Assembly (NCBI GenBank): GCA_002428325.1
Contig: DIVR01000038.1
Location: 1-51,110, forward strand
Direction: 5' to 3'
From: a bacterium UBP4_UBA6127
GTDB lineage: Bacteria; UBP4; UBA4092
DNA: 51,110 nucleotides
Shown piece after piece: positions 15,339-22,513 of the stretch. A program made the position numbers and the translations under genes. The notes beneath the pieces were generated by a model. The model made no database searches and had not been told where the DNA came from. It worked only from the letters and a program-made list of their open reading frames with translations. The stretch's first letter is position 1. The number at the start of each line of letters is the position of its first letter.

Positions 15339-16730
15339 CTACCGGGTAGGTTCGCAATGAACTATCAATTTAGAGAGTTCGGTATTTTTCCGAAGGACAT
15401 TATATTTGATACGAATTGAGATATCATGAACCTGTTCCAGGGAAAGCTCTTTACTCAGGTAACAATGGATAGTAGCGACCACCGCCTGGCTATTTTTCTG
15501 CAGATGGACATGGTGGCAATCCAGGACTTCCTTGATTTCCTCGGCTGACAGGATAATCCTTTTCACCAAATCCCCTTCTTTCCGGGTAATATCTTCAGCT
15601 TCTTCAATATCGGCATTCAGGGGTTCCAGATGGGCAGTCACCTTCACCACATCCGGAATAGAATCCCTGATTTGGTTTTCCAACCGGCTTGCCACCTCAT
15701 GAGCCTCCATAAAACTGAGGTTTTTATCCATTTCCAGGTCAAAATAAACCTGTATTTTAGTCCCGATTCGCAAGGTATTGATATCATGGACCGAGACTTT
15801 TAACTCATTGGCAATCAGCCGAACCTTATCCTGGATTTTTTCGGCCTGGTCTTCCATGGGTTCCAAATGAATCAGGATATCCGAGGTGGGATATTCTTTC
15901 TGAAGCAGGTCTTCCACTTCGGTCACCCGTCGGTGGGCCTGTTCCAGGGGAATGATCCGGGGGATAAGCAGGTTCATATTAATAAACATCTTCGGCCCGG
16001 CTTTCCGGACCCTTAACCCTTCAATATCCGAGATATCCTGCGCCCCCAGGGCCAATTCCCTGATTTTCTGGATTTCTTTCTTATCGGCGGCTGAATCCAA
16101 AAGGACATCCACAGTCTTTTTTGCCAGCCGGATACTGATAATCAAAACCCAGACAGCCACAAATACCGCCGCTATGGCATCCGCTTTAGGATACCCATAT
16201 TTCACACAAAATAACCCGACAATAACTACCAGTGAACTCCAGATATCACTGGAAAAATGCAGGGCATCGGCTTCCAAAGCCTGGCTGTGATATTTTTTGG
16301 CAGCTTTCATCAAGACCCGGGACCTGCCAATATCCACCCCCACCGATAAAACCATCACTCCCACGGCCGCCCAATGAAACGCCACGATATCCCCATTCCA
16401 AAAAAGCCTCTGGAAAGCTTCCCAGAGAATCCAGCCGCAGGTAATCACCAGAATGCCGACTTCAATAAACCCCGATAAAGATTCCACTTTCTCATGGCCA
16501 AAAGGATGGCTCTCATCCGGGGGTTTATCCCCCACCTTCACCGCAAAATAGGTCAATAAGGCAGCCCCCAGATCCAGCAGGGAATGGGCCGCCTCGGCAA
16601 TGATCCCCAAAGACCCGGTCGCTAACCCGGCCGCCGCTTTCACAGAAGCCAATAAGACAGCTGCAAAAACTGAACTTAACGCAACTGCCTTTTTATGGTT
16701 TCCCTGGGCTTCTCTCTCTATTGGATTCAT
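15339..16730 (-). CDS. Cation diffusion facilitator family transporter with three C-terminal dimerisation repeats
   Basis: Inner-membrane metal-proton antiporter of the CDF family (463 aa), expected to export Zn2+, Fe2+, Mn2+ or a similar ion. The first 200 residues carry six membrane helices with metal-site patterns HSLLDLGAAL (helix 2) and ALHFSSDIWSS (helix 5), i.e. a D/H...HxxxD arrangement. The cytoplasmic C-terminus holds three related ferredoxin-like dimerisation domains (about 210-295, 300-383 and 388-463), each ending in a [VLI]xxHxEP-type strand (LIHLEP, TAHLEP, IVHCEP). CDF proteins usually have one such domain. Tandem 21-base repeats lie just upstream of the start. No neighbour seems to share its operon. 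Confidence 0.93.
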   Translation of the reverse strand: MNPIEREAQGNHKKAVALSSVFAAVLLASVKAAAGLATGSLGIIAEAAHSLLDLGAALLTYFAVKVGDKPPDESHPFGHEKVESLSGFIEVGILVITCGWILWEAFQRLFWNGDIVAFHWAAVGVMVLSVGVDIGRSRVLMKAAKKYHSQALEADALHFSSDIWSSLVVIVGLFCVKYGYPKADAIAAVFVAVWVLIISIRLAKKTVDVLLDSAADKKEIQKIRELALGAQDISDIEGLRVRKAGPKMFINMNLLIPRIIPLEQAHRRVTEVEDLLQKEYPTSDILIHLEPMEDQAEKIQDKVRLIANELKVSVHDINTLRIGTKIQVYFDLEMDKNLSFMEAHEVASRLENQIRDSIPDVVKVTAHLEPLNADIEEAEDITRKEGDLVKRIILSAEEIKEVLDCHHVHLQKNSQAVVATIHCYLSKELSLEQVHDISIRIKYNVLRKNTELSKLIVHCEPTR

Positions 16731-16763
16731 TCAAATTTCTCTTTTGTTTAAAATGGCCCCACA

Positions 16764-16828
16764 GCTTTAGAAAATGCTAAAACGGCTTAAGATAACGCTA
16801 AAGACTGACTTATTTCAGATAAATCAGT
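16764..16828 (-). promoter_or_regulatory. Possible operator of the CDF gene
   Basis: Two imperfect copies of a 21-base unit (from 16764 and from 16785), each with two GCTWAAR-like half-sites (16764, 16776, 16785, 16797), sit 34-73 bases before the CDF start. An inverted repeat ACTGACTTAT/ATAAATCAGT follows at 16804-16828. The spacing of two helical turns suggests protein binding; this is inference. Confidence 0.4.
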
Positions 16829-16915
16829 TAATTAAAACAAATCTCCCCCTTTTAATCAAATTCTTTCTTCCCCAGTCTCCATTCAAGACATTTTCATGTT
16901 TCTGTATTGGACTCT

Positions 16916-16944
16916 GACCCAGGCTGTAACTATCAGCCTGGGTC
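16916..16944. other. Stable hairpin in intergenic region
   Basis: GACCCAGGCTG (16916-16926) and CAGCCTGGGTC (16934-16944) give an 11-bp perfect stem with a 7-base loop. No poly-T tract follows, so an RNA regulatory or REP-like role is as likely as termination. Confidence 0.5.
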
Positions 16945-17074
16945 TAATTCCGATTCTGAAAGCCTGGCATAAATGAAATGAGGGAAGCCCAATCAACCGG
17001 AAGATTCCTCTGGAATGAGTTTTGGGGGTAGTTTAAAAGAAGATTGATATTTATCAGGTTAGCTTCTTATCTGT

Positions 17075-17094
17075 TTTTTGACAGCTGTCAAAAA
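17075..17094. repeat. TTGACA palindrome, solitary copy
   Basis: TTTTTGACAGCTGTCAAAAA is a perfect 20-base palindrome without the core palindrome that follows it in copies C, E and G. On the plus strand TTGACA has TATATC 18 bases downstream, so it could also be a promoter element about 325 bases before the TrpB-like gene. Confidence 0.55.
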
Positions 17095-17418
17095 CCTTCT
17101 GTATATCGGCCAGAAAAGGACCCATGGAACACTGTTTTTGAGAGGTGATGGCAATCTCACCCTCATGATACCGAATAAAATCCCTGGAGACCCTCATGGA
17201 AAAAACAAATACTCCCCTGACAATTCTCATGAAATTAATTATGATTCCTCATACTAATATAATCAGGTAGAGAAGAATTCTTGATAATTATAAATTTCTT
17301 TATTTGAAAAAGAAGATAAATAGGGGATAATAAAAGGCAAATTTACTTTAGAGGGTCTTTCCAGAATAAAATACGTTAATTGATCAGTCTTTTTATATCT
17401 GGTAGGAAGGGAGAGCAA

Positions 17419-18723
17419 ATGACAGCTAAAATCCGTTTCACATTAGGACAGGGGGATATTTCTACCCATTGGTACAATTTAAACGCTGATTTTCCGGAAC
17501 CAATGCCTGCCCCCCTGCATCCCGGGACTAAAAAACCCATTATTCCTGAAGATATGTATCCTATTTTTCCAAAGGGGATTGTTGAACAGGAGATGAGTAC
17601 TGAAAGATGGATTGAGATTCCTCAGGCTATTCAGGAAATTTATGCCCTATGGAGACCGACCCCATTGCTTCGGGCTGTTCGCCTTGAAAAAGCTTTGGGT
17701 ACTCCGGCCCATATTTATTATAAATATGAGGGGGTCAGCCCCGCCGGCAGCCATAAACCCAATACCGCCGTTCCCCAGGCTTATTACAATAAATTAGAAG
17801 GAATCGAGCGGTTAACGACTGAAACCGGCGCCGGCCAATGGGGAGCATCCCTGGCATTAGCGTGTACTTTATTTGGTTTGAAATGCACCATCTATATGGT
17901 AAGAGTGAGTTACCAACAGAAACCCTATCGCCGAATGCTGATGCATACCTGGGGAGGAGAAGTTTTTCCCAGCCCCAGCGATCGGACTGAATTCGGGAAA
18001 AAAATCCTTGCCGAAGATCCGGAATGCCCGGGAAGTCTGGGGATTGCCATCAGTGAAGCCGTGGAAGATGCCGTTCATTCCCAGAATACCCGTTATTCCC
18101 TGGGCAGTGTGCTGAATCATGTCTGCCACCATCAGACCATCATCGGGCAGGAATCTATCCGACAGATGGAATTAGCCGGAGAAGAACCAGACATTATTTG
18201 CGGCTGCGTTGGCGGCGGCAGTAATTTCTCAGGCATCTCTTTCCCCTTCATTCAAAAGAAAATCAAAGAAGGCAAAAAATACCGTATCATTGCAGTCGAA
18301 CCGGCGGCCTGCCCTACTTTGACCAGCGGCGAACTCCGGTATGACTTCGGAGATACCGCCGGGTTAACTCCTTTATTAATGATGTACACCCTGGGACATG
18401 ATTTCATGCCCCCCACCATCCATGCCGGCGGATTACGGTATCATGGCATGGCTCCCATGGTCAGCCATGCGATGAAATTAGGATTGATCGAAGCCCAGGC
18501 TTATCCCCAGACCCAGGTGTTTGACAGTGCCGCATTATTTGCCCGGTCAGAAGGTGTTGTCCCGGCGCCGGAATCTTCCCATGCCATTTGCTCCGCAGTT
18601 ACTGAAGCCCGCAAATGCATCGAGACCGGAGAGAAAAAAGTAATCCTCTTCAATTTAAGCGGCCATGGATTGCTGGATTTATCCGCTTATGAAAGTTATT
18701 TCACCGGCCATCTGAAAGATTAA
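17419..18723 (+). CDS. TrpB-like pyridoxal-phosphate enzyme (TrpB2 type)
   Basis: Tryptophan synthase beta-like protein, 434 aa, of the longer TrpB2 group that often acts without TrpA. The PLP lysine lies in SPAGSHKPNTAV, the phosphate-binding loop is GCVGGGSNFSG and the C-terminal part has HAICSAVTEA and LFNLSGHG. I start at the ATG at 17419, which has GGAAGGGAGAG just before it; an in-frame TTG at 17380 is less likely. The expected reaction is indole plus serine to tryptophan, though some TrpB2 proteins may serve indole salvage or serine deamination. No other trp gene is in the window. A strong terminator follows. Confidence 0.93.
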   Translation: MTAKIRFTLGQGDISTHWYNLNADFPEPMPAPLHPGTKKPIIPEDMYPIFPKGIVEQEMSTERWIEIPQAIQEIYALWRPTPLLRAVRLEKALGTPAHIYYKYEGVSPAGSHKPNTAVPQAYYNKLEGIERLTTETGAGQWGASLALACTLFGLKCTIYMVRVSYQQKPYRRMLMHTWGGEVFPSPSDRTEFGKKILAEDPECPGSLGIAISEAVEDAVHSQNTRYSLGSVLNHVCHHQTIIGQESIRQMELAGEEPDIICGCVGGGSNFSGISFPFIQKKIKEGKKYRIIAVEPAACPTLTSGELRYDFGDTAGLTPLLMMYTLGHDFMPPTIHAGGLRYHGMAPMVSHAMKLGLIEAQAYPQTQVFDSAALFARSEGVVPAPESSHAICSAVTEARKCIETGEKKVILFNLSGHGLLDLSAYESYFTGHLKD

Positions 18724-18747
18724 GCAAAAGTTAATTGATACTTTTAA

Positions 18748-18787
18748 AGCCCTATCGGTTTTCTGTTTCTCCGATAGGGCTTTTTTA
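18748..18787 (+). terminator. Intrinsic terminator after TrpB-like gene
   Basis: AGCCCTATCGG and CCGATAGGGCT form an 11-bp stem followed by a run of T. Confidence 0.9.
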
Positions 18788-18859
18788 TTTGCCTGAATGA
18801 CACCTCATCCCTTACAATAAATCGAGGTAGCTAGTAAGACTCCAAACAGGAAGTTAAAG

Positions 18860-19771
18860 ATGATCCCATTATCAGTTGATTTCACCCATATCGAGGAAGT
18901 CCTGAATCATCTATTTGATGGGGTCTATATCGTTGACAAAGAACGGAAAATCCTCTTCTGGAATAAAGGCGCTGAAAGAATCACCGGGTATTCGGCCCAG
19001 GATGTTGAAGGTAGGTTTTGTTATGACAATATCCTTCAACATATTGATGATAAAGGAACCCGATTATGTGTCTTCGGCTGCCCCTTGCATACAACCCTCA
19101 ATGATGGACAGTTCCGGGAAGCTGGAATTTATCTGCATCATAAACAGGGTTATCGAGTTCCCATCTCGGTAAGAATCAGTCCTTTAAAAAATAAAGACAA
19201 TGAAATTATTGGAGCCATTGAAATCTTCTCGGAAAACTTCACCCAGCAAAGCCAGTTAAACCGGATTGAAGAATTAGAGAAAATGGCTTATAAAGACCCC
19301 CTGACCCAGTTGGCCAATCGCCGGTTTATCGAAATCACTTTAAAGAGCCGATTACAGGAATTTGATCAATTTAACTGGGGATTTGGCTTAATGATAATCG
19401 ATATCGACCATTTTAAGGCCATCAATGATAAATATGGGCATGATACCGGGGACGAGGCATTAAAAACCGTAGCCATGACCTTATTAAAATGTTCCCGGGC
19501 CTCGGATATTATAGGACGCTGGGGCGGCGATGAATTTTTAGTCATCCTTTCCACCCTGGATTTAGATACCTTAAAAAAGACCGTTCAAAGGTTCCATCAT
19601 CTGGTCAAAAACTCCACCCTCCAATATGGAAACCTGAACATGAATATCAGTATCTCCTGCGGGGCGGTCCTGGCCCTGAAAGGAGATACCCTGGAAACTT
19701 TAATGAAACGGGCCGATGAATACCTTTTCCAAAGTAAACAGGAAGGCCGCACCCGTTTTACCGTAGGGTAA
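18860..19771 (+). CDS. PAS-GGDEF diguanylate cyclase
   Basis: Cytoplasmic sensor/enzyme, 303 aa, predicted to make cyclic di-GMP from two GTP. The PAS domain spans about residues 8-130 (DGVYIVDKERKILFWNKGAERITGYS). A short linker helix leads to DPLTQLANRRF and the GGDEF domain (about 145-300). The active-site motif is intact: RWGGDEFLVIL. No membrane helix or EAL domain is seen. The signal sensed by PAS is unknown. AGGAAG lies shortly before the ATG. It stands alone between a terminator and the peroxiredoxin gene. Confidence 0.93.
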   Translation: MIPLSVDFTHIEEVLNHLFDGVYIVDKERKILFWNKGAERITGYSAQDVEGRFCYDNILQHIDDKGTRLCVFGCPLHTTLNDGQFREAGIYLHHKQGYRVPISVRISPLKNKDNEIIGAIEIFSENFTQQSQLNRIEELEKMAYKDPLTQLANRRFIEITLKSRLQEFDQFNWGFGLMIIDIDHFKAINDKYGHDTGDEALKTVAMTLLKCSRASDIIGRWGGDEFLVILSTLDLDTLKKTVQRFHHLVKNSTLQYGNLNMNISISCGAVLALKGDTLETLMKRADEYLFQSKQEGRTRFTVG

Positions 19772-19863
19772 CCTCCCTCTCCCCTCTCCTCATTGCATTT
19801 GATTCCTTAAAATGTTATCGTAAAAAAATACCCGCTCTCTATCAAATCCAGGAGGAAATGATT

Positions 19864-20520
19864 ATGGAAGAAATCAAACAACCCAGTTCAACCATCCCAA
19901 GATTAGGCATGCCGGCGCCCCAGTTTGAGGCCGTTACCACCCATGGAACCCTGAGGCTTTCAGATTTCAAGGGAACCTGGCTGATTCTGTTTTCCCATCC
20001 GGCTGATTTCACTCCGGTTTGCACCACTGAATTTATTGGCTTTTCCCAAATTCATCCCGACCTGCAAAAAATGAATTGCGAATTAATGGGACTGAGCATC
20101 GACAGTGTTTACTCTCACATTGCCTGGGTCCGAAATATCCAGGAGAAACTGGGAGTCAAAATCACCTTTCCGGTGATTGCTGATTTGAATAAAGAAGTCG
20201 CCTCCCTTTATGGGATGGTCATGCCGGGTGAAAGCAAAACCGAAACCTCCCGATGCGTTTTTGTCATTGATGATAAGCAGATCCTGAGAGCTATGATTTA
20301 TTACCCCCTGACCACCGGCCGGAATATGGATGAGATTCTTCGGCTGATACAAGCCCTTCAGACAACCGATGCCAATGGAGTTGCCACCCCTGCCAATTGG
20401 CGGCCGGGTGATAAAGTCATCATTCCTCCCCCGATGACCCAGGAAATGGCCGAAGAACGGGTCAAGACACCCAATGTGGAATGCACCGACTGGTATCTTT
20501 GCAAGAAAGAATTGAAATAG
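19864..20520 (+). CDS. Peroxiredoxin, Prx6-like with C-terminal resolving cysteines
   Basis: Thiol peroxidase that reduces hydrogen peroxide and organic peroxides, 218 aa. The peroxidatic Cys is Cys53 in PADFTPVCTTEF. Arg in SRCVFVIDD is the conserved active-site Arg region. The C-terminal ECTDWYLCKKE carries two Cys like those of thermophilic and archaeal 2-Cys Prx6-type enzymes, where one resolves the sulfenic acid. I chose the ATG at 19864 because GGAGG at 19851-19855 is 8 bases upstream; an ATG at 19858 would leave only 2 bases. The next small gene starts 13 bases after the stop. Confidence 0.95.
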   Translation: MEEIKQPSSTIPRLGMPAPQFEAVTTHGTLRLSDFKGTWLILFSHPADFTPVCTTEFIGFSQIHPDLQKMNCELMGLSIDSVYSHIAWVRNIQEKLGVKITFPVIADLNKEVASLYGMVMPGESKTETSRCVFVIDDKQILRAMIYYPLTTGRNMDEILRLIQALQTTDANGVATPANWRPGDKVIIPPPMTQEMAEERVKTPNVECTDWYLCKKELK

Positions 20521-20533
20521 AGGAGTCTCCCGA

Positions 20534-20752
20534 ATGGCGTGTATCACACCCGATGGTCAATTAACAACCACTGCTTCAAATCTGCTGAAATTTCTGGCTG
20601 AGCCGAAGACTCTGGAAGAGATAAAGACTCCCTTTCCGCGGCCCACTTATATTCTTCGGAGCATGCTCAGAGAATTAGTTCAGGCAGGTTTTATCCTTGA
20701 AGAGGGGGATACTTTTTCATTAACTGATAAAGGAAAAGGCAAAATCGGTTAA
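20534..20752 (+). CDS. Small winged-helix-like protein, co-transcribed with peroxiredoxin
   Basis: A 72-aa protein with the look of a lone winged helix-turn-helix: LLKFLAEPKTLEEIKTPF, then ILRSMLRELVQAGFILEEG as recognition helix and start of the wing, and FSLTDKGK as the end of the wing. AGAGGAG sits before the ATG, and a terminator follows 26 bases after the stop, so it shares a transcript with the peroxiredoxin. No cysteine lies in the HTH part; one Cys is at residue 3. It may be a small regulator of this operon, but no family name can be given. Confidence 0.75.
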   Translation: MACITPDGQLTTTASNLLKFLAEPKTLEEIKTPFPRPTYILRSMLRELVQAGFILEEGDTFSLTDKGKGKIG

Positions 20753-20778
20753 AATATTTATATCATAATAAATCAAAG

Positions 20779-20814
20779 GACGGGATTCGTTCCCCCCTAT
20801 CCCGTCTTTTTTTT
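20779..20814 (+). terminator. Intrinsic terminator
   Basis: GACGGGAT and ATCCCGTC form an 8-bp stem followed by eight T. Confidence 0.9.
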
Positions 20815-20844
20815 ATTACATATTTAACCGGAGGCTCCATTTAG

Positions 20845-22146
20845 ATGTTGAACATTTATGATTGCCTGGGTAAAACATTCCAATGCCCCGATTGCGGGCA
20901 AAACCATACCCTTCCCATTAAGAAAGTTACTTCTTCTGATAAGGGAATTGAATCTATCGTTTCTTTCCTTCAATCCATCCCAATAGAGGGTAAGTCCCTC
21001 TTATTGCTTTGTGATGAAAATACCTGCCAGATTGCGGGAAACCAGCTGGAAACCGAGTTGAAAGCTGAATATAAGGTTGAGAAACTGGTCTTGAAGACTC
21101 ATGGCTACAGTAAGGTCTATGCGGAAGAATACTATTTTCCTGAAATCAGGACCCATAGCGCTGATAAGGATTTTATTGTTACTGTAGGAACCGGCAGCGT
21201 TACCGATATGGGCAAATTCGTCGGCAATGAAACAGGAAAACCAGTCATTGCCTTCCCGACCGCGCCCTCTATGAACGCATACACTTCCGGGGTGGCAGCC
21301 TATCTGGCCAATGGGATCAAAATGACCACAGGGGTCAAACCTTGCACTGGAGTCTTGATTGATACCCGAATTAATTCCCAGGCGCCGATGATATTGATCC
21401 AATCCGGTTTTGCCGATAGCCTGGCAAAAGCCTTTGCCAATGCTGACTGGAAAATCAACGCTATTCTGACCGGGGAACATTACTGCACCCTGCCCCTGAA
21501 AATTACCACCGCTTCGGAAGCCCATTACAAAACTCACGGAGATAAAATCCAGGCCCGGGATGAAGCCACCATCGCCAGCCTGATGGAAGGCCTCACGATG
21601 GGAGGATTCTCCATGGTATTAGCTGGAAAATCAGCCCCAGCCTCCGGAGGAGAACATCTGATCAGCCATTCTTTGGATATGTATGCCCACCGGAACAACC
21701 GGGAAGTCTATTCTTACCATGGGCTCCAGGTTGGACTGGGAGTTCTTTTCAGCGCTCTTTTATTTGAAAGACTCCAGAATGTCTCTACTCCCCTCCGCCG
21801 GACAATCGATTATGATGCTACTATTACCGAGCTTTTTGGGGATGAAAGCCCTAAATTCAAAAAGGCTTTTGCCAACAAAAAAGATAATATCGACACCTTT
21901 CTGAATCACTGGGATGAGTTAAAACCCGTGTTCTCCCGGCCTCCCTCTTATCAAGAAATCCTGGGGTACCTGCAGAAAACAGGGTGCCCGACCCGTTTCT
22001 CTGAAATTGACGTGGATGAGGCATTAATAGGGTTTGTTACCCAATCTGCCCGTTATATCCGGGATCGTATCACCCTCTTGGATATTGCGGATGAACTGGG
22101 AGTCCTGGAAGAAACTTTCCAGGCAACTAAATCTTTCCTCGTCTAG
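20845..22146 (+). CDS. sn-glycerol-1-phosphate dehydrogenase (AraM/EgsA-like)
   Basis: NAD(P)-dependent reduction of dihydroxyacetone phosphate to sn-glycerol-1-phosphate, cytoplasmic; 433 aa. The N-terminus has a CPDCGQNH segment seen in bacterial AraM proteins. The dinucleotide site is VGTGSVTDMGKF and the substrate region FPTAPSMNAYTSGVAA. The metal ligands are Asp in GFADSLAK and two His, in SGGEHLISH and YSYHGLQVG. Glycerol-1-phosphate is the archaeal-type lipid backbone; in Bacillus AraM feeds heptaprenylglyceryl phosphate. No partner prenyltransferase is coded in the window. It has its own terminator and a clear GGAGG before the start. Confidence 0.88.
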   Translation: MLNIYDCLGKTFQCPDCGQNHTLPIKKVTSSDKGIESIVSFLQSIPIEGKSLLLLCDENTCQIAGNQLETELKAEYKVEKLVLKTHGYSKVYAEEYYFPEIRTHSADKDFIVTVGTGSVTDMGKFVGNETGKPVIAFPTAPSMNAYTSGVAAYLANGIKMTTGVKPCTGVLIDTRINSQAPMILIQSGFADSLAKAFANADWKINAILTGEHYCTLPLKITTASEAHYKTHGDKIQARDEATIASLMEGLTMGGFSMVLAGKSAPASGGEHLISHSLDMYAHRNNREVYSYHGLQVGLGVLFSALLFERLQNVSTPLRRTIDYDATITELFGDESPKFKKAFANKKDNIDTFLNHWDELKPVFSRPPSYQEILGYLQKTGCPTRFSEIDVDEALIGFVTQSARYIRDRITLLDIADELGVLEETFQATKSFLV

Positions 22147-22172
22147 GAAATTTCCTTCAAACAGATTTTCCG

Positions 22173-22210
22173 CCCCGGGTTGGGACCTCTCTCTCACCCG
22201 GGGTTTTCTT
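22173..22210 (+). terminator. Intrinsic terminator after G1P dehydrogenase
   Basis: CCCCGGGT and ACCCGGGG form an 8-bp GC-rich stem with a T-rich tail (TTTTCTT). Confidence 0.85.
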
Positions 22211-22513
22211 ATGTCATGGAGTATCGTAAATAATGAAATTAAAGAACTTATCAATACAAATACTGTGGTTATTTTAGACAAAAACCCTCTGATAACTATA
22301 AAATAGAATAATTAACATCCTTTTTCACAAAGACCCAAGATTGGTTTTTATGTTTATTAATGAATATTGGTAACCTGAGAGAATCGGAATATTGGCGGCT
22401 CAAGTCAGGCCCGCTCCGTTATAACTCCGAATCAAAGAGTCCATCTGATAAGATTAAAGAAGGTCATTTAAAAGAATTACAGGGTTTCAAAGCGAGGAAA
22501 AACTTAATTTCCA
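22211..22513. other. 303-base leader region of the iron operon
   Basis: No gene seen. A 9-base direct repeat GAATATTGG occurs at 22362-22370 and 22387-22395, 25 bases apart. This region should hold the feoB promoter and any iron-regulator site, but I cannot assign a known box or riboswitch. Confidence 0.5.

Larger units (their letters stand above)
16829..17418. other. Non-coding stretch before the TrpB-like gene
   Basis: Between the diverging CDF and TrpB-like genes. It holds a strong hairpin at 16916-16944 and a TTGACA palindrome at 17075-17094. A weak minus-strand reading frame of 58 codons at 17054-17230 is the only coding candidate and is discussed separately. I see no recognisable T-box or known riboswitch. 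Confidence 0.6.

Noticed and set aside
15148..15357. Minus-strand reading frame of 69 codons
   Set aside because: It runs through the core palindrome and the dyad cluster and overlaps the end of the CDF gene; its sequence is explained by the repeats.
17231..17418. T-box or tryptophan leader before the TrpB-like gene
   Set aside because: I found no T-box sequence, no antiterminator/terminator pair and no Trp-rich leader peptide.
20083..20547. Minus-strand reading frame (154 codons) over the peroxiredoxin
   Set aside because: Antisense shadow of a conserved gene, with a Gly/His/Phe-rich composition typical of such shadows.
22211..22513. Metal riboswitch before feoB
   Set aside because: Some GC-rich strings are present but no known consensus could be laid out with confidence.
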